Made by a program: the position numbers and the translations under genes. The notes below the pieces were generated by a model, which saw only the letters and a program-made list of their open reading frames with translations, was not told where the DNA came from and did no database searches. Shown here one piece after another: positions 42,846-51,959 of a stretch of 64,000 bases of DNA. Source of the DNA: Gilvimarinus japonicus (GTDB lineage Bacteria > Pseudomonadota > Gammaproteobacteria > Pseudomonadales > Cellvibrionaceae). Location: NCBI RefSeq assembly GCF_042847215.1, contig NZ_AP031500.1:1860001-1924000 (forward strand). Direction: 5' to 3'. Within the stretch, counting starts at the first letter, position 1. Each line of letters opens with the position of its first letter.

Positions 42846-42902
42846 ATGTATAACACGCCTGATGCCCGCCTTAGGGGCGAATCAGCGCCTTGTTTCGGAT
42901 GA
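42846..42902 (+). CDS. Possible 18-codon upstream ORF before secD
   Basis: ATG 42846 with GGGA 5 nt upstream opens a frame of 18 codons (M-Y-N-T-P-D-A-R-L-R, ending C-F-G) whose TGA at 42900-42902 ends 4 bp before the secD ATG. It could couple translation into secD. It is too short for an arrest peptide of the SecM/VemP type. No homology is recognised. Confidence 0.25.
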   Translation: MYNTPDARLRGESAPCFG

Positions 42903-42906
42903 TCGT

Positions 42907-44763
42907 ATGTTAAACCGCTACCCCCTTTGGAAGTATCTGCTGATTCTCGCCGTGGCAATTTTAGGTTTTATCTACGCCGCGCCGAACCTCTACCCCCCCG
43001 ACGACGCGGTGCAAATATCCGGTTCATCCAGTGGTATGACGGTCGATGGCGAAGTGTTGAGCAAAATCGAAAGTGCGCTGGATAACGCCGGCATCAGCTA
43101 CTTTGCCGCCGAGCAAGATGGAGCGTCAGCGCAGTTACGCTTTAATGACGGTGAGGCGCAATTGCAAGGCAAGCGCGTTATTGCCGATGCGCTGGGTAAC
43201 GATTATGTGGTCGCTCTTAATCAGGCGCCAACCACTCCTGACTGGCTGGTCGCTATGGGCGGTGCGCCCATGAAGTTGGGTCTGGATTTGCGCGGTGGGG
43301 TGCATTTTTTGCTTGAGGTCGATACTGACTCGGCCATCAGCAAGCGGCAAGAAACCAGCGCCGATGAAATGAAAGACAAACTGCGCGATGCGCGGATTCG
43401 CTATAACTCGGTCGAGGTAGAAAACACCGTGATTGTGGCTGAGTTTCGCGAGACTGAGCTGCGCGATGCCGCCATTAGCGAGCTGCGCAGCGATTACCCG
43501 CAAATGCTGTTTAATACCGATTTACCCGGCGACGATGACGAGTTGGTGTTTCACGCTGAGTTAAGTGAAGCGGCGGTGCGCGAGATCGAGCAGTACGCGC
43601 TAAACCAAAACTTAACCACACTGCGTAAGCGGGTTAACGAGCTGGGCGTATCCGAGCCAATTGTCCAAAGTCAGGGGCGCAATCGTATTATTGTGCAGCT
43701 GCCCGGCGTGCAGGATACCGCAGAAGCCAAACGGGTGATCGGTAAAACCGCCAACCTAGAGTTTCGCTTAGAGGCGGCACCCGATGCCTTGGTGGCGGCT
43801 AAGGAGCAATTTGATTATCAAGGGTATCCCGCGTGGCTTGAGCGCAAAGTGATTCTGACCGGCGATCATGTTGCCAACGCCAGCACCACGCTTGACCCCG
43901 AAACCAATACGCCGCAGGTAAACATTACCCTCGACAGCCTGGGCGGCACCAAGATGAACCACGCCACTCGCTCTAACATTGGGCGCCGTATGGCGGTGTT
44001 GTTTATCGAATACAAAACCCGCATGAACACCGAAACCAGCGCCGAGGGCGAGCCGGTGGAAGTGCCGGAGCAATACACTGAAAGTAAAGTCATTAGTCTT
44101 GCGACCATTCAAAGTGCGCTGGGTGTGCAGTTTCGTATTACCGGCCTAAACGCTCCGGGTGAGGCTTCTGAGCTTGCCTTGATGTTGCGCTCGGGCGCGC
44201 TCGCGGCGCCCATGTACTTTGTTGAAGAACGCACCATTGGGCCGTCACTCGGGGCCGAAAACATTCAGTTAGGCGTGCAGTCCGTGCAGTGGGGTATGGC
44301 GCTGGTGCTGTTGTTTATGATCGTTTATTACCGTTTGTTTGGTGTTTTTGCCAATATCGCGCTCGGGGTTAACGTCCTGGTTTTGGTTGCGGTAATGTCG
44401 ATTTTAGGTGCAACCCTAACGCTTCCGGGTATTGCCGGTATCGTGCTGACAGTGGGTATGGCGGTGGATGCCAATGTGTTGATTTTTGCCCGAATACGAG
44501 AGGAGCTAAAAGCGGGGGCGAGCCCCCATACGGCGATTTCGGCGGGCTACGATCGCGCCTTTACCACTATTTTGGATGCCAACCTGACGACCTTAATTGT
44601 GGCCGTTATCCTTTACGCTATCGGCTCTGGTCCGGTTAAAGGGTTTGCGGTGACTCTGTCGATTGGTATTTTAACGTCCATGTTTACGGCCATCATGGGT
44701 ACACGCGCGCTGGTCAATTTGGTTTATGGCCGTCGTAAAAATCTCAAGAAGCTTTGGATCTAA
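42907..44763 (+). CDS. secD: Protein translocase subunit SecD
   Basis: 618 aa from ATG 42907 (M-L-N-R-Y-P-L-W-K-Y). One N-terminal TM, a large periplasmic P1 region, then five TM helices. Family motifs: D-L-R-G-G-V-H-F near residue 125, G-L-N-A-P-G-E-A near 415, and G-M-A-V-D-A-N-V-L-I-F-A-R-I-R-E-E-L (about 519-536). SecDF uses proton flow to pull exported proteins. The stop shares bases with the secF start (TAATG). Confidence 0.96.
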   Translation: MLNRYPLWKYLLILAVAILGFIYAAPNLYPPDDAVQISGSSSGMTVDGEVLSKIESALDNAGISYFAAEQDGASAQLRFNDGEAQLQGKRVIADALGNDYVVALNQAPTTPDWLVAMGGAPMKLGLDLRGGVHFLLEVDTDSAISKRQETSADEMKDKLRDARIRYNSVEVENTVIVAEFRETELRDAAISELRSDYPQMLFNTDLPGDDDELVFHAELSEAAVREIEQYALNQNLTTLRKRVNELGVSEPIVQSQGRNRIIVQLPGVQDTAEAKRVIGKTANLEFRLEAAPDALVAAKEQFDYQGYPAWLERKVILTGDHVANASTTLDPETNTPQVNITLDSLGGTKMNHATRSNIGRRMAVLFIEYKTRMNTETSAEGEPVEVPEQYTESKVISLATIQSALGVQFRITGLNAPGEASELALMLRSGALAAPMYFVEERTIGPSLGAENIQLGVQSVQWGMALVLLFMIVYYRLFGVFANIALGVNVLVLVAVMSILGATLTLPGIAGIVLTVGMAVDANVLIFARIREELKAGASPHTAISAGYDRAFTTILDANLTTLIVAVILYAIGSGPVKGFAVTLSIGILTSMFTAIMGTRALVNLVYGRRKNLKKLWI

Positions 44764-45941
44764 TGGTGCCAATGATGTCTAGCAAACAAGCAGATAACAA
44801 AATATTTAATTTTATGGGCGCCCGGATTCCGGCCACTGCGTTGTCGGTGATCCTGCTGGTGGTGTCGATCGGTGCCTTGGCTGTGAACGGCTTGAAGTTT
44901 GGCTTGGATTTTACCGGTGGTGCGCAGGTCGAGGTGAGTTTCTCGCAGCCGGCCGATATCCCCGAAATTCGCACCATTTTAAACGACGAAGGCCTGGTTA
45001 ACCCGGTGGCGGTTCTGTTTGGCTCTGACACTGAGGTGCTGATTCGCACGCAAGGTGCTATGTCGGATGGTGGCGAAAAAGCGCTGGAGCGTCGGTTGCA
45101 GGAGGTGGCACCCGAAGCCTCTTTAACGTCGGTCGCCCGCGCCCCTCGCGACCGAGGTAACTACTCGCAATCGTTGACCTTTAGCGGTGCCAGCCAAAGT
45201 GATATCGACGAGACGATATTACCGTCTAAGTATTTTGGCTCTATCGAGGTTAGCGCCGCTGGTAGCGATGTGGTTGCCTTGATCGAGAACTCCCTTGATA
45301 CCGCTTACACCGGCGAGCTACTGGATGTATTATCCGCCAAAACCGGCAGTGAGGTTGAGCTGCGCCGCAGTGAGTATGTCGGCCCGCAAATTGGCGCCGA
45401 GCTGCGCGATGAGGGCGGCCTGGGGATGTTGGTGGCGCTGGCTGTGGTTATGCTGTATGTGGCCGCGCGGTTCCAGTTTAAGTTTTCGGTGGGTGCTGTG
45501 CTGGCTTTGGTGCACGATGTGATTATCGTCTTGGGCTTCTTTGCGCTGTTTCAGGTGGATTTCGATCTGACGGTGCTGGCGGCGGTGTTGGCGGTGATCG
45601 GTTACTCCCTTAACGACACCATCGTGGTGTTCGACCGGATACGGGAAAACTTTCGCCGCATGCGTAAAGGCTCATCTGCCGATGTGATCAATGCATCTTT
45701 GACGCAAACACTAGAGCGAACCTTTATTACCTCGTTAACCACATTGCTGGTATTGGTGATGTTGTTTATTTTTGGTGGTGAATTGATTAGCGGCTTTGCG
45801 TTGGCGCTGATTGTCGGCGTGGTCGTGGGTACCTATTCGTCGATTTACGTGTCATGTAACACCCTGATGTGGATGCATATTGTTAAAGAAGATTTAATGC
45901 CGCCGGAAAAAGAAGGTTCTGAAATAGACGAAATGCCTTAA
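44763..45941 (+). CDS. secF: Protein translocase subunit SecF
   Basis: ATG 44763 overlaps the secD stop; ATGs at 44772 and 44775 are alternatives. 392 aa from the first. Six TM helices around a periplasmic domain; motifs G-L-D-F-T-G-G-A-Q-V-E-V and Y-S-L-N-D-T-I-V-V-F-D-R-I-R-E-N are intact. The N-terminal 20 residues before the first TM are longer than usual if the first ATG is used. Followed by a strong terminator. Confidence 0.95.
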   Translation: MVPMMSSKQADNKIFNFMGARIPATALSVILLVVSIGALAVNGLKFGLDFTGGAQVEVSFSQPADIPEIRTILNDEGLVNPVAVLFGSDTEVLIRTQGAMSDGGEKALERRLQEVAPEASLTSVARAPRDRGNYSQSLTFSGASQSDIDETILPSKYFGSIEVSAAGSDVVALIENSLDTAYTGELLDVLSAKTGSEVELRRSEYVGPQIGAELRDEGGLGMLVALAVVMLYVAARFQFKFSVGAVLALVHDVIIVLGFFALFQVDFDLTVLAAVLAVIGYSLNDTIVVFDRIRENFRRMRKGSSADVINASLTQTLERTFITSLTTLLVLVMLFIFGGELISGFALALIVGVVVGTYSSIYVSCNTLMWMHIVKEDLMPPEKEGSEIDEMP

Positions 45942-45964
45942 GTTGTTACAATAAGTCCGTTAAC

Positions 45965-45998
45965 AAAAGCTCGCCGGGTTCCGGCGGGCTTTTTTTTC
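45965..45998 (+). terminator. Terminator after secF
   Basis: AAGCTCGCCGG pairs with CCGGCGGGCTT around a GTT loop, followed by eight T, about 25 bp after the stop. Confidence 0.9.
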
Positions 45999-46063
45999 GC
46001 CATAAAAGCGGGGTATGCTACTGCTTCGTTCGCTACCCCAACGTATCTCCATATGAGAGCGCC

Positions 46064-48118
46064 ATGAGCATTAAAGAGCCAAGCATCAGTATTACTCAGG
46101 AATTGGACGATTTGTCGCCCAGTCAACTGCGTAAAATCGTCCAACGCTACCGACGCATCTTCTGTGGCAGCGGCTATGGCTTCTGGGAGTGGGATCTTGA
46201 AACCAGTTTTATCGACTGGTCGGGCGCCTTTTGGGAGCAGCTTGGCTATACCGATCTCGATCGTGAAGAGTTTTATGATGCCGCACAATTACCCAATTAT
46301 ATTCACCCCGACGACCGGGACATTATGTTTGAGGCGGTGCGCGAACACCTGCGCTCGTCTGAGCCGCTACACGCTTGCTACCGCATTCGCACTAAGGCGG
46401 GTGATTACCTTTGGACGCAAGTGCGGGCCGATTCGATCCGTGATGAGCAAGGGCGCGCTCGTTATATTTCCGGCATTAACTTTGATGTTACTGAGCTAAA
46501 AAATGTAGAGGCAGCGCTGCGCGAAAGTGAGGCTCGTCAAGTTCGCATTATTCAGGCCTCGAAAGATGGTATTTGGGAGTGGTACGCCGAGAGCAATGGC
46601 TTTCACTTTTCCAGCCGCTGTTGGGAGCACTTAGGCTACAACGAAAACGACGATATGCTCACCACGGGTCAGGATCGCCTGCGAGAGTGGCGCAACCATA
46701 TTCACAAAGATGATTTGCTTAAGTTTGATCGCACTTTGCGTAAGCACATGTCCGGTCAGGGCGCTTTTGATATCGAGTACCGGGTGCATACTAAGCAAGG
46801 GGATATCCGTTGGATTCGCGCCCGAGGGCGGGCGAGTTTTGATGATCGTGGTCAACCGACTCGCATGTCGGGTACCAATATGGATATTACCGATATCAAG
46901 CGTGCCGAAGAGCGCGTGGTGCAGGCGAAAGATGCCGCCGAAAAAGCCAATCGGGCTAAAAGCGAATTCTTATCCAGTATGAGTCACGAGCTGCGTACAC
47001 CGCTTAACGCAATTTTAGGCTACGCCCAGCTGTTTGAATACGACGATAACCTGCAGAGTGTACAAAAGGGTAACCTGCGCGAGATTCGCTCGGCCGGCGA
47101 GCACTTGTTGCGTCTTATTAACGACGTGCTCGATTTGGCGAAAATTGAATCGGGCAATATGGAATCTCGTTTGCAGCCGGTGTTGGTAGCGCGGTTACTG
47201 GCTGATTGCTTTACCTTGGTACAGCCGCAGGCCGATGCCCGCGGTATTTATTTGCATGCAAATTATCAAGGTTTAGAAGGCGCCTGTGTCACCGCCGACC
47301 CGGTGCGCCTTAAACAGGCGCTGCTTAACCTTTTGAGTAATTCGATTAAATACAATCGGGTTGGGGGCGAGGTTGCCGTCACCTTATCGATGTTGGCCGA
47401 TCAGTTTTTGCGTATTAGTGTGCGTGATACGGGCACGGGTATCGCCGCTCATCGTCACGCAGAAGTGTTTCAGCCGTTTAATCGTCTGCACGCCGAGATG
47501 AGTAAAATCGAAGGCTCTGGGGTTGGCTTGGTGATTACTAAGCAGTTGGTTGAGATGATGGACGGGCGCATCGATTTTACCAGTGAGCTCGACCAAGGCA
47601 CTTGTTTTTGGCTCGATTTAAAACGCTGCGGTGAGGCGGTCAGTGAGCGTCCCCCTAATACTCCCGAGCTCGACATGGAGCCCGCCGAAGTATTAATTTG
47701 CGAGCGCGATTGCCGGGTGCTTTACATCGAAGATAACGCCACCAATATCCGTTTAATGCAACAGTTTTTTAATCGCTACGCCCATTATTCACTGGAGGTT
47801 GCCGAGGAGCCTTATCTGGGAATTTTTCGGGCACGCAGCAGTAAGCCCGATGTGATTGTGCTGGATATAAATTTGCCAGGGTTGGATGGCTATGAGGTGC
47901 TGAGCGTATTACAGAAAGACCCGGCCACGGCCTCGATTCCGGTCATTGGTTTGTCCGCTAATGTTATGTCGATCGATGTGCAAAAAGGTCGCGATGCTGG
48001 GTTTTACGAGTATCTGACTAAGCCCTTGCAGATTAACCATCTAGTGCGGGTGCTGAACCAGTTGGCTGGCGAGGCAGAGGCTAAAGTGTTGGATTTTACG
48101 GAGCAGGATGGCGGTTAG
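46064..48118 (+). CDS. Cytosolic hybrid histidine kinase, PAS-PAS-HisKA-HATPase-REC
   Basis: 684 aa with no TM helix. Two PAS domains with PAC motifs (about 28-145 and 160-280; Y-I-H-P-D-D and R-T-K-A-G-D-Y-L-W-T) are followed by HisKA with His308 in S-M-S-H-E-L-R-T-P-L-N. The ATPase comes next (N-L-L-S-N-S, D-T-G-T-G-I, G-S-G-V-G-L), then a receiver (about 551-670) with Asp601 in V-L-D-I-N-L-P-G-L-D-G. The second PAS resembles PAS_3 redox or light-type domains, but ligand cannot be assigned. Partner and output unknown; no response regulator is adjacent. Confidence 0.9.
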   Translation: MSIKEPSISITQELDDLSPSQLRKIVQRYRRIFCGSGYGFWEWDLETSFIDWSGAFWEQLGYTDLDREEFYDAAQLPNYIHPDDRDIMFEAVREHLRSSEPLHACYRIRTKAGDYLWTQVRADSIRDEQGRARYISGINFDVTELKNVEAALRESEARQVRIIQASKDGIWEWYAESNGFHFSSRCWEHLGYNENDDMLTTGQDRLREWRNHIHKDDLLKFDRTLRKHMSGQGAFDIEYRVHTKQGDIRWIRARGRASFDDRGQPTRMSGTNMDITDIKRAEERVVQAKDAAEKANRAKSEFLSSMSHELRTPLNAILGYAQLFEYDDNLQSVQKGNLREIRSAGEHLLRLINDVLDLAKIESGNMESRLQPVLVARLLADCFTLVQPQADARGIYLHANYQGLEGACVTADPVRLKQALLNLLSNSIKYNRVGGEVAVTLSMLADQFLRISVRDTGTGIAAHRHAEVFQPFNRLHAEMSKIEGSGVGLVITKQLVEMMDGRIDFTSELDQGTCFWLDLKRCGEAVSERPPNTPELDMEPAEVLICERDCRVLYIEDNATNIRLMQQFFNRYAHYSLEVAEEPYLGIFRARSSKPDVIVLDINLPGLDGYEVLSVLQKDPATASIPVIGLSANVMSIDVQKGRDAGFYEYLTKPLQINHLVRVLNQLAGEAEAKVLDFTEQDGG

Positions 48119-48135
48119 TGCGCCCTTGGAATTGA

Positions 48136-48195
48136 CAAGGCGGCCGAGAAATCTCGTCCGCCTTGGTCGGGCTCGGTGTTGTCGGGCTCAGTGTT
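48136..48195. repeat. Hairpin and tandem 15-bp repeat after the kinase gene
   Basis: CAAGGCGG pairs with CCGCCTTG (about 48136-48164, inner GAGA/TCTC), a probable mRNA end for the kinase although without T run. Then GTCGGGCTCGGTGTT and GTCGGGCTCAGTGTT follow as adjacent direct copies (48166-48180, 48181-48195) between convergent genes. Confidence 0.55.
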
Positions 48196-48207
48196 ATCGC
48201 GGGGCGA

Positions 48208-49011
48208 TTAGTGAACGTGCTCCATGTGTTTTTTAACGATTTGTAACACAGGCTTAAATACCTTTGGTCCGCCGCAAACAACATTGCCACTGTCCATGTA
48301 GGTGTGCCCGCCGTTAAAATCGCTCACTAGGCCGCCGGCTTCTTTTACCAGCAAAATCCCCGCAGCGATATCCCAGCTTTTTAGATTCATCTCCCAAAAG
48401 GCATCAAAGCGACCCGCGGCAACATAGGCTAAATCGAGCGCGGCAGAGCCTGGGCGACGGATGCCGGCGGTTTGCCCGGCGATCTCTTGCAGTGCTGCCA
48501 AATAAGGTGAAATGTTCTCGAGGGCGTAACCGCTAAACGGAATGCCCGTACCGATCAGGGCACCGGCTAAGCCGCGACGACTGCTGACGCGGATGCGACG
48601 GCCGTTAAGGGCGGCACCGCGACCGCGGCTGGCGGTAAATTCTTCGCGCTTGATGGGGTCGTAGACCACGGCGTGCTCTATTTGGCCCTTAATGCGACAG
48701 GCAATCGAGACTGAGTATTGTGGGATGCCGTGAATAAAGTTGGTGGTGCCGTCCAGCGGGTCAATGATCCACTCGACATCGGTGTTGCTGCCCGGTTGCG
48801 AGCCGCCTTCTTCGCCGATGATGCTGTGGTCGGGGTAGGCTTTTTTCAGGTGGTAAATGATTTCTTTCTCGGCGGCTTTATCCACCTCGGTGACAAAGTC
48901 ATTGCGACCTTTTTCCTCGATAGACACGAGGTCAACGCGCTCGGCTGCGCGCTCAATCAGTTCGCCGGCTTTGCGCGCCGCGCGCAAAGCAATATTCAGC
49001 ATGGGTTCCAT
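48208..49011 (-). CDS. suhB: Inositol-1-monophosphatase SuhB
   Basis: 267 aa, same length as E. coli SuhB. Metal-site motifs: G-E-E-G-G (about 66-70), W-I-I-D-P-L-D-G-T-T-N-F (about 81-92), and W-D-I-A-A-G at about 213. Besides phosphatase activity, E. coli SuhB acts in rRNA antitermination. Divergent from trmJ with about 200 bp between them, the arrangement also seen in Pseudomonas. Confidence 0.95.
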   Translation of the reverse strand: MEPMLNIALRAARKAGELIERAAERVDLVSIEEKGRNDFVTEVDKAAEKEIIYHLKKAYPDHSIIGEEGGSQPGSNTDVEWIIDPLDGTTNFIHGIPQYSVSIACRIKGQIEHAVVYDPIKREEFTASRGRGAALNGRRIRVSSRRGLAGALIGTGIPFSGYALENISPYLAALQEIAGQTAGIRRPGSAALDLAYVAAGRFDAFWEMNLKSWDIAAGILLVKEAGGLVSDFNGGHTYMDSGNVVCGGPKVFKPVLQIVKKHMEHVH

Positions 49012-49214
49012 GGGGCACCATCAACAAGTCAGAGTCAGTAAAGAACGGGGCGTCACTGCGAGGGCAGCGGCCAGAGGCGGCGATTATAACAACGCGTTAG
49101 CACCTAAACCAGCACAATTAGTGGCAAATGTACTCCTTTGCGGTTGATTTTGTTAGAATGCCGCGCTTTTAGACTCCGCCCAGTTCATGGGCAATCTTAT
49201 CCAAGGGTGCGCTC

Positions 49215-50003
49215 ATGAGTGAAAACCGTTTAGATAACCTGCGTATTGTGCTGGTAAACACCTCCCATCCGGGCAACATTGGTGGCGCCGCGCGCGCCAT
49301 GAAAAATATGGGGCTCAGTAAACTCTATTTGGTGGCGCCTAAAGATTTCCCGGCCGAGAAGGCTGTATGGCGCGCCGCAGGTGCGCTGGATATTCTGGAT
49401 GACGCCGTTGTTGTTGAAACGCTGGACGAGGCGATTGCCGATTGCGGTTTGGTGGTAGGTACCAGTGCGCGCGAGCGGCGTATACCCTGGCCGCTGGTGA
49501 ATCCCCGCGAGTGCGGCACCAAAGCCATCGCCGAGGCCGGTGAGCACGAGGTGGCGGTGCTGTTTGGTCGAGAAGATCGCGGCCTGACTAACGAAGAATT
49601 GCACAAGTGTCACTACCATGTGCATATTCCCGCCAATAGCGACTACAGTTCGCTCAATTTGGCCTGTGCAGTACAGGTCATCGCTTACGAGTTGCGTATG
49701 GCGCACCTTACCTGGCAGGACGGTAAGGCGCCCACCTTTGATGACTGGGATGTCCCCCCGGCGAAGGTTGAAGCGCTTGAGCGTTACTACGATCACTTGC
49801 AGCAAACGCTGACAGAGCTAGGCTTTTTAGAGCCAGATAATCCGCGCCAGACGATGACGCGCTTGCGTCGGCTGTACGGGCGTATCCGGATGGACGAGAT
49901 GGAGTTGAGCATTTTGCGCGGCGTGCTGACCAACACACAAAATTATATTCAGCGCACGCAAAAGGCGCTATCGGAGGCGTCAGCGGACGATAGCGACACC
50001 TAA
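49215..50003 (+). CDS. trmJ: tRNA (cytidine/uridine-2'-O-)-methyltransferase TrmJ
   Basis: 262 aa SPOUT methylase. N-terminus I-V-L-V-N-T-S-H-P-G-N-I-G-G-A-A-R-A-M, the binding loop F-G-R-E-D-R-G-L-T-N-E-E (about 117-128) and N-S-D-Y-S-S-L-N-L-A forming the knotted cofactor site. It methylates position 32 of some tRNAs. Lies upstream of iscR as in many gammaproteobacteria; cysE, which often sits between, is missing here. Confidence 0.95.
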   Translation: MSENRLDNLRIVLVNTSHPGNIGGAARAMKNMGLSKLYLVAPKDFPAEKAVWRAAGALDILDDAVVVETLDEAIADCGLVVGTSARERRIPWPLVNPRECGTKAIAEAGEHEVAVLFGREDRGLTNEELHKCHYHVHIPANSDYSSLNLACAVQVIAYELRMAHLTWQDGKAPTFDDWDVPPAKVEALERYYDHLQQTLTELGFLEPDNPRQTMTRLRRLYGRIRMDEMELSILRGVLTNTQNYIQRTQKALSEASADDSDT

Positions 50004-50053
50004 ATTGGGGGGAGACGGGCCTGTGGGGCGGTTGCTGGCTTGGAATATTGCGA

Positions 50054-50078
50054 ATAGTTGAGTAAAATGGTCGGACTT
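50054..50078 (+). promoter_or_regulatory. Candidate type 1 IscR site before iscR
   Basis: ATAGTTGA-G-T-AAAAT-G-GTCGG-A-C-T-T matches the 25-bp type 1 IscR consensus (ATAsyyGACTrwwwyAGTCrrsTAT) at 20 or so positions. It lies 64-88 bp upstream of the iscR ATG, where autorepression by holo-IscR is expected. Confidence 0.6.
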
Positions 50079-50141
50079 TATGGGCGGGCCGATTAATGTG
50101 CCCGCTCGAACCTGATACACCTTTACAGACACGCTAACGCC

Positions 50142-50648
50142 ATGAGACTGACCACCAAAGGCCGATACGCCGTAACCGCGATGCTCGATTTGGCGCTTCA
50201 CAGCGACAAAGGGCCCGTGAGCTTGGCGGATATATCCGAGCGCCAGGGGATTTCACTCTCGTACCTTGAGCAGCTGTTTGCCAAGCTGCGGCGCGAGTCG
50301 CTGGTTAACAGTGTGCGCGGCCCCGGCGGCGGATACTGTTTGGCCGTGAGTGCCGGCGAGGTGTCGGTAGTGCAGGTGGTCGATGCGGTAAGCGAATCAC
50401 TGGACGCTACTCGCTGTCAGGGAAAGGGCGACTGCCAGGATGGTGAAATTTGCATTACGCATCATCTTTGGCAAGACCTTAGCGGGCAAATACATCAGTT
50501 TTTAAGCGGTATCACGCTGGCCGATTTGTTGGCCCGGCGGGATATTCAATCGGTCTGTAAGCGTCAGGATGAGCGCCACGCCGCCGATGCCAATCGCGCG
50601 GCGGCTGAGCTGCTCTCTGAAAATATCGTTTGTAGTGACCGCCACTAA
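50142..50648 (+). CDS. iscR: IscR, Fe-S cluster-sensing regulator (Rrf2 family)
   Basis: 168 aa beginning M-R-L-T-T-K-G-R-Y-A-V-T-A-M-L-D-L, the IscR signature. Ligands Cys92, Cys98, Cys104 and His107 fall at exactly the E. coli positions. Apo and holo forms control cluster assembly genes according to Fe-S demand. First gene of the hybrid iscR-iscS-suf operon, 27 bp before iscS. Confidence 0.95.
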   Translation: MRLTTKGRYAVTAMLDLALHSDKGPVSLADISERQGISLSYLEQLFAKLRRESLVNSVRGPGGGYCLAVSAGEVSVVQVVDAVSESLDATRCQGKGDCQDGEICITHHLWQDLSGQIHQFLSGITLADLLARRDIQSVCKRQDERHAADANRAAAELLSENIVCSDRH

Positions 50649-50675
50649 GCGGCGCTTGGGGTTAAAACGAGCAAC

Positions 50676-51839
50676 ATGACACCCATTTATCTGGATTACG
50701 CAGCGACCACGCCGGTGGCGCCCGAGGTGGCCGAGGCCATGGCAAGCTGCTTAACACTCGATGGTACCTTTGCCAATCCGGCGTCGCGTTCGCACCGCTA
50801 TGGCTGGCAGGCGGAAGAGGCGGTAGAGACCGCCCGCGGGCAGGTGGCCAATTTGGTTGGCGCCGACCCGCGCGAGATCGTTTGGACCAGTGGTGCCACC
50901 GAGTCGAATAACCTGGCGTTAAAAGGCGTGTTCGAATCGGCGAATATTGCCGCTGACAGTGTAGGCCATTTGTTGGTTAGTGCGATCGAGCATAAAGCGG
51001 TGCTCGATCCCGCACAGTGGTTGGTGGAGCAAGGCCATGAGCTGAGTTTAATTGCCCCGGATAACACCGGCCAAATTAGCGCCGCCTCGGTGCGCGATGC
51101 GTTGCAGGAAAATACGCGGTTAGTGAGTGTCATGCTGGTGAATAACGAGCTTGGCACCATCAACCCGATTGCCGAGATTGCCGCGGTGTGTCGCGCCCAC
51201 GGGTGCTTGCTGCATGTAGATGCCGCTCAGGCCGTGGGCAAATTGCCGGTCAATGTCACCGATCTGGGCGTCGATTTGCTCTCTATGTCGGCCCACAAAA
51301 TCTATGGCCCCAAAGGGGTCGGTGCGCTTTACGTGCGTCGCAGCGGCGATGTCAAAGTTGCCGCGCAAATACATGGCGGCGGACACGAGCGCGGTATGCG
51401 CTCCGGCACGCTGGCTACCCATCAGTGTGTGGGGTTTGGTGTGGCGGCCGAGCTGGCACGTGACGAGCTTGATAGTGCGCCTAACCGAATGGTGGCGTTG
51501 CGCGACCGGCTTTGGCGTGGCATTGAGAACTTGCCGGGGGTGCGCCTTAATGGGCACGCCACCGAGCGTGCCTGCGGCCATTTAAATGTGAGCTTTGGCC
51601 AGGTCGATGGCGAGCTGTTGCTATTGTCGTTGCGCGAGTTGGCAGTGGCTACAGGCTCCGCTTGCACGTCGGCCAGCATGTCGCCGAGTTACGTGTTAAA
51701 AGCCATTGGTTTAAGCGATGCCGAAGCGCTGGCGTCGCTGCGTATTTCTCTGGGGCGTTATACCACGGCCGATGAGGTCGAGCGCGCTATCGGCCACATT
51801 AACGCGGTGGTGGGTAAGCTCACCGCAAAAGCCGGATAG
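50676..51839 (+). CDS. iscS: Cysteine desulfurase IscS, C-terminally shortened
   Basis: 387 aa. PLP Lys208 (S-A-H-K-I-Y-G-P-K-G) and catalytic loop Cys330 (A-T-G-S-A-C-T-S-A) match E. coli K206 and C328. The protein ends just after the last helix (V-V-G-K-L-T-A-K-A-G) and lacks the E. coli tail of about 17 residues that includes the L-W-E-M segment and the D-L-N-S-I-E-W part, which contact IscU. There is no iscU downstream; sufB follows. It may supply sulfur for SUF, tRNA thiolation or other acceptors. Confidence 0.93.
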   Translation: MTPIYLDYAATTPVAPEVAEAMASCLTLDGTFANPASRSHRYGWQAEEAVETARGQVANLVGADPREIVWTSGATESNNLALKGVFESANIAADSVGHLLVSAIEHKAVLDPAQWLVEQGHELSLIAPDNTGQISAASVRDALQENTRLVSVMLVNNELGTINPIAEIAAVCRAHGCLLHVDAAQAVGKLPVNVTDLGVDLLSMSAHKIYGPKGVGALYVRRSGDVKVAAQIHGGGHERGMRSGTLATHQCVGFGVAAELARDELDSAPNRMVALRDRLWRGIENLPGVRLNGHATERACGHLNVSFGQVDGELLLLSLRELAVATGSACTSASMSPSYVLKAIGLSDAEALASLRISLGRYTTADEVERAIGHINAVVGKLTAKAG

Positions 51840-51913
51840 GGTAAGCGCGAGCAAAAACAAGATGGCCTTAGGCCGCATCGAATGTTGCCTTGGGCGACAT
51901 GTGATTAGTCAAT

Positions 51914-51946
51914 TCGGGTGATGCCCGACACTCCGTTACCACGGAG
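51914..51946 (+). promoter_or_regulatory. Paired hairpins in the iscS-sufB gap, next to sufB RBS
   Basis: TCGGG-TGATG-CCCGA (51914-51928) and CTCCGT-TACC-ACGGAG (51931-51946) are perfect short stems two bases apart, directly before the sufB ribosome site (AGAGGTGAG). They may act in mRNA processing or stability, separating iscRS from suf expression. Confidence 0.45.
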
Positions 51947-51959
51947 AAAGAGGTGAGAA

